Shown here: positions 10,365 to 14,728 of the stretch, one piece after another
Layout: each line of letters starts with the position of its first letter
How positions within the stretch are numbered: position 1 is the first letter of the stretch
From: VRUE01 sp035605155
Lineage (GTDB): Bacteria; Actinomycetota; Thermoleophilia; Solirubrobacterales; 70-9
Length of the DNA: 14,728 nucleotides
NCBI GenBank assembly: GCA_035605155.1
Contig: DATNHC010000105.1
Coordinates: 1-14,728, forward strand
Reading direction: 5' to 3'
Made by a program: the position numbers and the translations under genes
Notes under the pieces: generated by a model
Told to the model about the DNA's origin: nothing
The model's database searches: none
The model's input: the letters and a program-made list of their open reading frames with translations, nothing else

Positions 10365-11143
10365 CGGCCGCTGGGAACGGCTGCCTCGGCGCCGACGAAT
10401 ACGCCGAGCTGGTTGCAGCGGTGCGGGAGGCGGTCGCCGCCGCCCTGCCCGGGGGCGCCTCGGTGCTCGTGGTCAGCAAGGGCGACGAGGCGCTGCTCGA
10501 CCTTCCGGGCGTGAGCGCCGCCCATTTCCCACAGGCCGGCGACGGCGGCTACGCCGGCCATCACCCGGCCGACGGCGTTGAGGCAACGAGGGAGCTGGAG
10601 GCGCTGCGCCGGGCCGGTGCCGAGTACCTGGTGATTCCGGCGACGGCGCGCTGGTGGCTCGACTTCTACGAGGAGCTTGCCCAGCACCTAGTCGATCGGG
10701 CGGAGCTGGCTGCCGACATAGCCGGAGTCTGCATGGTCTATGCGCTCGGACCCCGGCAGGAGGTCGTGTCGAGGGCCCCGATCGCCGCCAAGCCGCAGGC
10801 CGGTCCCGATCAGATCCGCGATTACCTCGAACGCCTCTTCCCAGCCGAGTGCGAGCTGGTGGTGCTCGAGGCCGAGGGCGGCCTCGCCGCCGCCCTGGCG
10901 CCTCTGCACGCCTCCGCCCTTCCGCTGGCAGAGGAGCCCGAGTCCCGCGGCGACCTGCTCGAAGACCTCGGCCTGGGCGCCGCAGTCGAGGCGCGATACC
11001 TGGTCGTGCCGCGCTCCTGCGATCACTGGCTGCGGAGCCACGCCTGGCTGGAGGAGCAGCTCGATCGCGAGCTTCGCAAGGTCGCAGACCAGCGGCACCT
11101 GTGCCGTGTCTTCGAGATCACCCGACAGATGGAGGCCGCATGA
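10361..11143 (+). CDS. Protein made only of two tandem copies of the unknown module
   Basis: I do not recognise this 260-residue protein as a named family. Residues 22-130 are a full copy of the module found at the ends of the two preceding glycosyltransferases: VLVVSKGDEALL, HFPQ (55-58), GYAGHHPADG, LEALRRAGAEYLVIP (79-93), WWLDFY (98-103), closing strand VYAL. Residues 152-253 look like a second, eroded copy: ELVVLEAE, then no HFPQ or GHHP, but ARYLVVP (211-217), DHWL in place of WWL, and closing VFEI. There is no GT2, GT-B, signal peptide or membrane span. It overlaps both neighbours by ATGA (10361-10364 and 11140-11143), so its amount is probably tied to theirs. It may be a partner or scaffold for the module-bearing transferases, or a binding protein; this is inference. 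Nucleotide identity between 10463 and 10492 and the first copy near 8551-8580 suggests duplication within the operon. Confidence 0.85.
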   Translation: MTAAGNGCLGADEYAELVAAVREAVAAALPGGASVLVVSKGDEALLDLPGVSAAHFPQAGDGGYAGHHPADGVEATRELEALRRAGAEYLVIPATARWWLDFYEELAQHLVDRAELAADIAGVCMVYALGPRQEVVSRAPIAAKPQAGPDQIRDYLERLFPAECELVVLEAEGGLAAALAPLHASALPLAEEPESRGDLLEDLGLGAAVEARYLVVPRSCDHWLRSHAWLEEQLDRELRKVADQRHLCRVFEITRQMEAA

Positions 11144-12480
11144 ATCCCGTTGCCGAACCGGCCGAGAGGCCGCGCACCCCCGCCAGCGGCGACTCGCTGC
11201 GGATCCTCTACGTCTCCCATAACCATCCGACCCTGCACCCCGGTGGCGCCGAGGCCTACGCCCTGGAGCTGTACGAGGAGATGCAGGAGCGACCCGGGGT
11301 GGAGCCGCTGCTGCTGGCGCGGATCGGCTCCAACGTCGCCCACCGGCGGACCGCCCATCCCGGCACCCCGTTCAGCGCCGTCAACGGGGACCCGAACCAG
11401 TACTTCGTCTTCACCGAGACGCAGGATTTCGACTTCTTCACCCTCACCTCGCGCGACAAGTCGCTCTACTCACGCCACCTGACCGACTTCCTGCTCGCCC
11501 ACCGCCCCGACGTCGTCCACGTCCAGCACACGCACTTCATCGGGCTCGACCTGCTGGGACAGATCCGCCGGGTGCTTCCCGAAACGGCGATCGTCTACAC
11601 ACTGCACGAGTTCCTGCCGATCTGCCACCGCGACGGCCAGATGGTGCGCAGCTTCGACTCTGCCCTCTGCGACGAAGCATCGCCGCGGCGATGCCACGAA
11701 TGCTTTCCCGAGATCAGCGAGCAATCGTTCTTCCTGCGCCAGCGTTTCGTCAAGGCGCAGTTCGAGAACGTCGACCGGTTCATCGCGCCGAGCCGGCAGC
11801 TGATGGACAAGTACGTCCATTGGGGGATCGAGCCGGAGCGGATCGAAGTCGAGGAGTACGGCAGGCGTCCGCCGGCGATCCGCGCTCGCGATCCGAGAGA
11901 CGCGAAGTCGCCGACCAACATCGGCTTCTTCGGCCAGCTCAGCCAGTTCAAGGGCGCAAAGGTGATGCTCGAGGCGATGGCGCTGCTCGACGAGGAGGTC
12001 GACGCCCATCTCTGGCTGCACGGCGCGAACCTCGAGCTGCAGAGCGAGGAGTTTCGCGAGGAGTTCGCGGCGATGCACGACGCGATCCGCAGTCGGGTGA
12101 CCTTCCGCGGCCCCTACGATCACGCTCAGCTGCCCAGCCTGATGTCCGACCTGCACTGGGTCCTCGTCCCGTCGGTGTGGTGGGAGAACTCGCCGCTGGT
12201 GATCCAGGAGGCCTTCTTCCACCGACGGCCGGTGATCTGCAGCGACGTCGGCGGCATGGCGGAGAAAGTCCGCGACGGCATCGACGGCATCCACTTCAGG
12301 GTCGGCGACTCCCGCAGCCTGGCCCAGACGATCGAGACAGCGGTGGATGGCCCGCGGCTTTGGCGCTCGTTGCGCGACAACATCGTCGAGCCCCACTCGA
12401 TGGAAGTCCACGGCGATCGGTTGCTGCAGACCTACCAGCGCTTGATCGAGCGGCGGGCGGGGGTGCTCGCAAATGCCTGA
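11140..12480 (+). CDS. GT4-type glycosyltransferase (GT-B fold)
   Basis: This 446-residue protein is a retaining-type GT-B glycosyltransferase. The N-terminal acceptor half has RILYVSHNHP (21-30) and the HPGGAEAY loop (33-40), then DVVHVQH and VYTLHEF (H156). The C-terminal donor half has IGFFGQLSQFKG (261-272, with K271), VLVPSVWWENSP (341-352) and the EX7E pair E349/E357 expected for GT4 enzymes, then DVGGMAEKVRDG. A cysteine group C162, C177, C185 and C188 (CHxC) sits just after the LHEF strand and could bind zinc or form a structural cluster; it recurs in a subset of GT4 proteins as I recall them. The start at ATG 11140 overlaps the previous stop (ATGA) and follows GGAGG at 11131-11135; upstream in-frame codons run through the module gene and are not coding. 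It likely adds a sugar to the same glycan from the cytosolic side. Confidence 0.93.
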   Translation: MNPVAEPAERPRTPASGDSLRILYVSHNHPTLHPGGAEAYALELYEEMQERPGVEPLLLARIGSNVAHRRTAHPGTPFSAVNGDPNQYFVFTETQDFDFFTLTSRDKSLYSRHLTDFLLAHRPDVVHVQHTHFIGLDLLGQIRRVLPETAIVYTLHEFLPICHRDGQMVRSFDSALCDEASPRRCHECFPEISEQSFFLRQRFVKAQFENVDRFIAPSRQLMDKYVHWGIEPERIEVEEYGRRPPAIRARDPRDAKSPTNIGFFGQLSQFKGAKVMLEAMALLDEEVDAHLWLHGANLELQSEEFREEFAAMHDAIRSRVTFRGPYDHAQLPSLMSDLHWVLVPSVWWENSPLVIQEAFFHRRPVICSDVGGMAEKVRDGIDGIHFRVGDSRSLAQTIETAVDGPRLWRSLRDNIVEPHSMEVHGDRLLQTYQRLIERRAGVLANA

Positions 12481-14176
12481 GGGGACGCTGGAAAGAGGCA
12501 CCGCGGTCGAGCTCACCGACGCCACGATGCCGCGCGCTGCGAAGCTCAGCTCGGAGCTGGCGATCCTGGTCACCGAGCGTGAGCCCTCGGCACTGGGCCT
12601 GGCAGAGTCGTCGATCGAGGTCGACGTCGTCGACGTTGGCGAGATCGAGGGCGTCGAGCTCACGGATCTGAAGAGCCTGCTCCGCGAGAAGCTGGCGCCG
12701 CTCGACCGGGAGACCCGGGAGGCGATCCTCGCCAAGCTTGCCGACCTCGCCTCGCTCCAGGGAAGGGCCTCCTTCGAGCTGAGCGCCTCGCTCTACGGAA
12801 TCCGCGAGGTGCTGCGCGAGCGGCTGCCTCGCTGCGTGGTCAGCGAGGAGCATCCCGCCGGCCTGGCGGTGGAACGCATCCTCGCCGTCGACGACACCTC
12901 CTTCTGGGTGAACGGCTGGGCGCACGACGAGGACGGCCGCTGCGAGGTGGTGCTCGTCTCCCCGGAGGGCGGGCGGGTCGACATCACCCCGGTCGCCTTC
13001 CGCGCTCCACGTCCCGACGTCGTCCAGTTCTACGCCGGCCGCGGCGCGGACCGCACCGCAGACCATGGCTTCACCGCCTATTTCCAGGTGCCCGCCCCCA
13101 GCGCCCTCGCGGCCGGCTGGGTCGCCGAGCTGCATACCGGCGATGGGCTCCAGGTCGAGGTGCAGTGCCCGGCCGTCATGCACGACGCGAACGCGGTCCG
13201 CTCGGCGATCCTCGGCGAGCTCGGCAGCCGCGGGCGGATCGGCGGCCCCCTGGCCGAGGACCACGGGCGTCATGCCCTGACCAGGCTGCAAGAGAGGATC
13301 GTCGCCGAGTCGAAGGTCGAGTCGGTCGACATCTACGGCGTGCCGCCGCGCAAGGCCGCCGTCTCGGTTGTCGTGCCGCTCTACAAACGGCTCGATTTCC
13401 TCGAGCACCAGCTGCTCCACTTCTCCCGCGACCCCGAGCTCTCCGGCGCCGACGTCGTCTACGTGCTCGACTCGACCGAGCAGACCGAGGAGCTGCAACG
13501 CCTGGCGCGGGAGCTCTTCGCCCTGCACCGAGTCCCCTTCCGCGTGGTCAACCTCACGGCCGGCGCTGGCTACGCCGCCGCCAACGGCCATGGGATCGCA
13601 CTCGCCCGGGCGAAGCGGCTGCTCCTGCTCAACTCCGACGTGATCCCGGACCGGCCGGGATGGCTGGGCGAGATGATCGAGTTCCACGATCGGGTCGATG
13701 GGATCGGCGCGCTCGCCCCGAAGCTGCTCTACGAGGACGACTCGCTGCAGCACGCCGGCCTCTACTTCCACCGGCCCGCTGCCTCGGAGGTCTGGGAGAA
13801 CGCGCACTGCTTCAAGGGGATGCACCGCAGCTTCGGGCCAGCCAATGTCGCTCGGGCCGTCCCCGCGGTAACGGGAGCCTGCATGCTGATCGAGCGCAAG
13901 GACTACGAGGAGGTGGGCGGGCTTCCGCTGCACTACGTCCAGGGCGACTACGAGGACTCCGAGCTCTGCCTGCGGCTGGCGGCCGCCGGCGGCAGCAACT
14001 GGTACCTACCGACGGTCGAGCTCTACCACCTGGAGGGACAGTCGTACCTGCCCGGCGTCCGCCGCGTCCCCAGCGAGTACAACATGTGGCTCCATACCGC
14101 CCTCCTCGGGGAGCGGATCGAGCAGACGATGGCGGAATTCGATCCGAACGCGACCGTCGCCGGCGCCGGCGACTGA
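12473..14176 (+). CDS. GT2 glycosyltransferase with N-terminal helical and beta-rich domains
   Basis: The 567-residue protein has a helical, acidic N-terminal part (about 60-120), a beta-rich domain (133-235) marked by FWVNGWA (144-150), RPDVVQFYAG (180-189) and DHGF (197-200), and a GT2 domain from about 296: VSVVVPLYKR, YVLDST (D333), LLLLNSDV (NSD 387-389), KLLYEDDSLQHAGLYF (417-432), VTGACMLIER (466-475), GDYEDSELCLRL (491-502). The QHAG and VTGAC stretches match the GT2 encoded at 8850-10364, so the two transferases are probably related. The beta-rich domain is shared with the sulfotransferase-like protein that follows and may bind carbohydrate or the common acceptor. The ATG at 12473 overlaps the previous gene by 8 bp. 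No membrane span is seen. A sugar transferase for the same surface glycan is likely; specificity is unknown. Confidence 0.91.
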   Translation: MPEGTLERGTAVELTDATMPRAAKLSSELAILVTEREPSALGLAESSIEVDVVDVGEIEGVELTDLKSLLREKLAPLDRETREAILAKLADLASLQGRASFELSASLYGIREVLRERLPRCVVSEEHPAGLAVERILAVDDTSFWVNGWAHDEDGRCEVVLVSPEGGRVDITPVAFRAPRPDVVQFYAGRGADRTADHGFTAYFQVPAPSALAAGWVAELHTGDGLQVEVQCPAVMHDANAVRSAILGELGSRGRIGGPLAEDHGRHALTRLQERIVAESKVESVDIYGVPPRKAAVSVVVPLYKRLDFLEHQLLHFSRDPELSGADVVYVLDSTEQTEELQRLARELFALHRVPFRVVNLTAGAGYAAANGHGIALARAKRLLLLNSDVIPDRPGWLGEMIEFHDRVDGIGALAPKLLYEDDSLQHAGLYFHRPAASEVWENAHCFKGMHRSFGPANVARAVPAVTGACMLIERKDYEEVGGLPLHYVQGDYEDSELCLRLAAAGGSNWYLPTVELYHLEGQSYLPGVRRVPSEYNMWLHTALLGERIEQTMAEFDPNATVAGAGD

Positions 14177-14181
14177 GGAGG
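14175..14181 (+). promoter_or_regulatory. Shine-Dalgarno GAGGAGG overlapping the upstream stop codon
   Basis: A strong ribosome site shares its first two bases with the TGA stop at 14174-14176 and sits 5 nt before ATG 14187. It fixes the start of the last gene and implies coupled translation. Confidence 0.75.
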
Positions 14182-14186
14182 CAGCC

Positions 14187-14728
14187 ATGGACCTCGTCAA
14201 GATCCAAGACGTCGAGCGGCACCCGCTGGCGCGGGGGCTGCTCGGAGCCTCGCTGGACAGGCCGCGGCCCGGCTCGACGTCCGACACCTACACATTCGGG
14301 CTGCGCGGATGGGCGATCGGCGCGGACGCCGAGGTCGAGGCCGTCCAGATCCTCGACGGCGAGCGCCTCGTCGCCGAGGTCTCGGCCGACCGGCCGAGAC
14401 CCGACGTGGCCGCGTCCTTTGCCTCCAGCGAGGGGGCAGAGCAAAGCGGCTTCGACCTGCTGATCAAGGCGATCGAGCTGGAACCCGAGTTCGAGCTCAC
14501 CGTCCTCGCCCGCCTGCGCGGCGACCAGCGCGAACCAATTGCGACGATTCGCGGCAGCCGCAGGCGGCTCTCCGTCCCCCGTGCTCCCGGGCTCAACCCG
14601 GTGATGCTGACGACGATCGGGCGCAGCGGTTCGAAGTGGCTCGCCTGGCTGCTCAGCTGCCACCCAGCGGTGACGGCCTTCGAGCCGCTGGTCTTCGAGC
14701 CTCGCGTCGCCACCTACTGGACGACGGT
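14187..14728 (+). CDS. Sulfotransferase-like protein with N-terminal beta-rich domain (partial, runs off window)
   Basis: Only the first 180 residues are present; the frame is open at the window end. Residues about 28-130 form a beta-rich domain with FGLRGWA, RPRPDV and SGFDL marks, like the domain in the preceding GT2 protein. From about residue 141 the sequence PVMLTTIGRSGSKWLAWLL, followed by CHPAV, is the typical opening strand, 5'-phosphosulfate-binding loop and first helix of PAPS-dependent sulfotransferases; FEPLVFEPR follows. The family moves a sulfo group from PAPS to a hydroxyl or amine. The 3'-phosphate site and catalytic residues would lie beyond the window, so activity cannot be judged. 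Its position in the operon suggests the glycan is sulfated. The start is fixed by a strong ribosome site. Confidence 0.82.
   Translation, partial: MDLVKIQDVERHPLARGLLGASLDRPRPGSTSDTYTFGLRGWAIGADAEVEAVQILDGERLVAEVSADRPRPDVAASFASSEGAEQSGFDLLIKAIELEPEFELTVLARLRGDQREPIATIRGSRRRLSVPRAPGLNPVMLTTIGRSGSKWLAWLLSCHPAVTAFEPLVFEPRVATYWTT

Noticed and set aside
10654..11139. In-frame upstream extension of the GT4 gene.
   Set aside because: It runs through the module gene in another frame and gives Arg-rich text; the ATGA overlap and GGAGG support 11140.

Overview
The window is one strand of very GC-rich, densely coding DNA. GTG and TTG starts and stop/start overlaps are common. This fits a high-GC actinobacterium; the glycosyltransferase style recalls Thermoleophilia/Solirubrobacterales, but that placement is from memory and not tested. 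No tRNA, rRNA, insertion sequence, phage gene or CRISPR array was seen.

Layout. Bases 1-241 have no gene I can support, but hold three hairpins that could end transcription between converging genes. On the minus strand lie a GNAT acetyltransferase (242-751) and a polytopic membrane protein (800 to about 1597), probably co-transcribed and probably unrelated to the rest. A divergent intergenic region (1598-1832) follows. From 1833 to the end of the window the plus strand carries eight genes in one run: a glycoside hydrolase/GT2 fusion with membrane segments; an ABC exporter with fused membrane and ATPase domains; a GT-B + GT2 + C-terminal module protein; a GT2 + module protein; a small protein made only of two copies of that module; a GT4-type glycosyltransferase; a GT2 with an N-terminal beta-rich domain; and a sulfotransferase-like protein cut by the window end. 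Six of the seven junctions overlap (4-bp ATGA/GTGA overlaps or 8 bp). The last has a strong Shine-Dalgarno sequence laid over the preceding stop codon. This is strong evidence for one translationally coupled operon.

How the genes may work together (inference). Several glycosyltransferases would assemble a complex glycan, probably on a lipid carrier. The ABC protein would flip or export it. The sulfotransferase-like protein may sulfate it, and the hydrolase/GT2 fusion may trim or build a polymer at the membrane. The product would be a cell-surface glycan or glycolipid; its structure cannot be read from sequence.

The least explained element is a module of about 110 residues (marks: VLVVS[R/K]GD, HFPQ, G[W/Y]xGH[Y/H]PxD, LEALRxxGAxYLVxP, WWLxxY). 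It occurs four times in three consecutive genes: at the C-terminus of two glycosyltransferases and as a tandem pair, one copy eroded, making up a whole protein. I do not recognise it as a named family. A second shared domain, a beta-rich segment with GWA and RPDV marks, links the last GT2 and the sulfotransferase.
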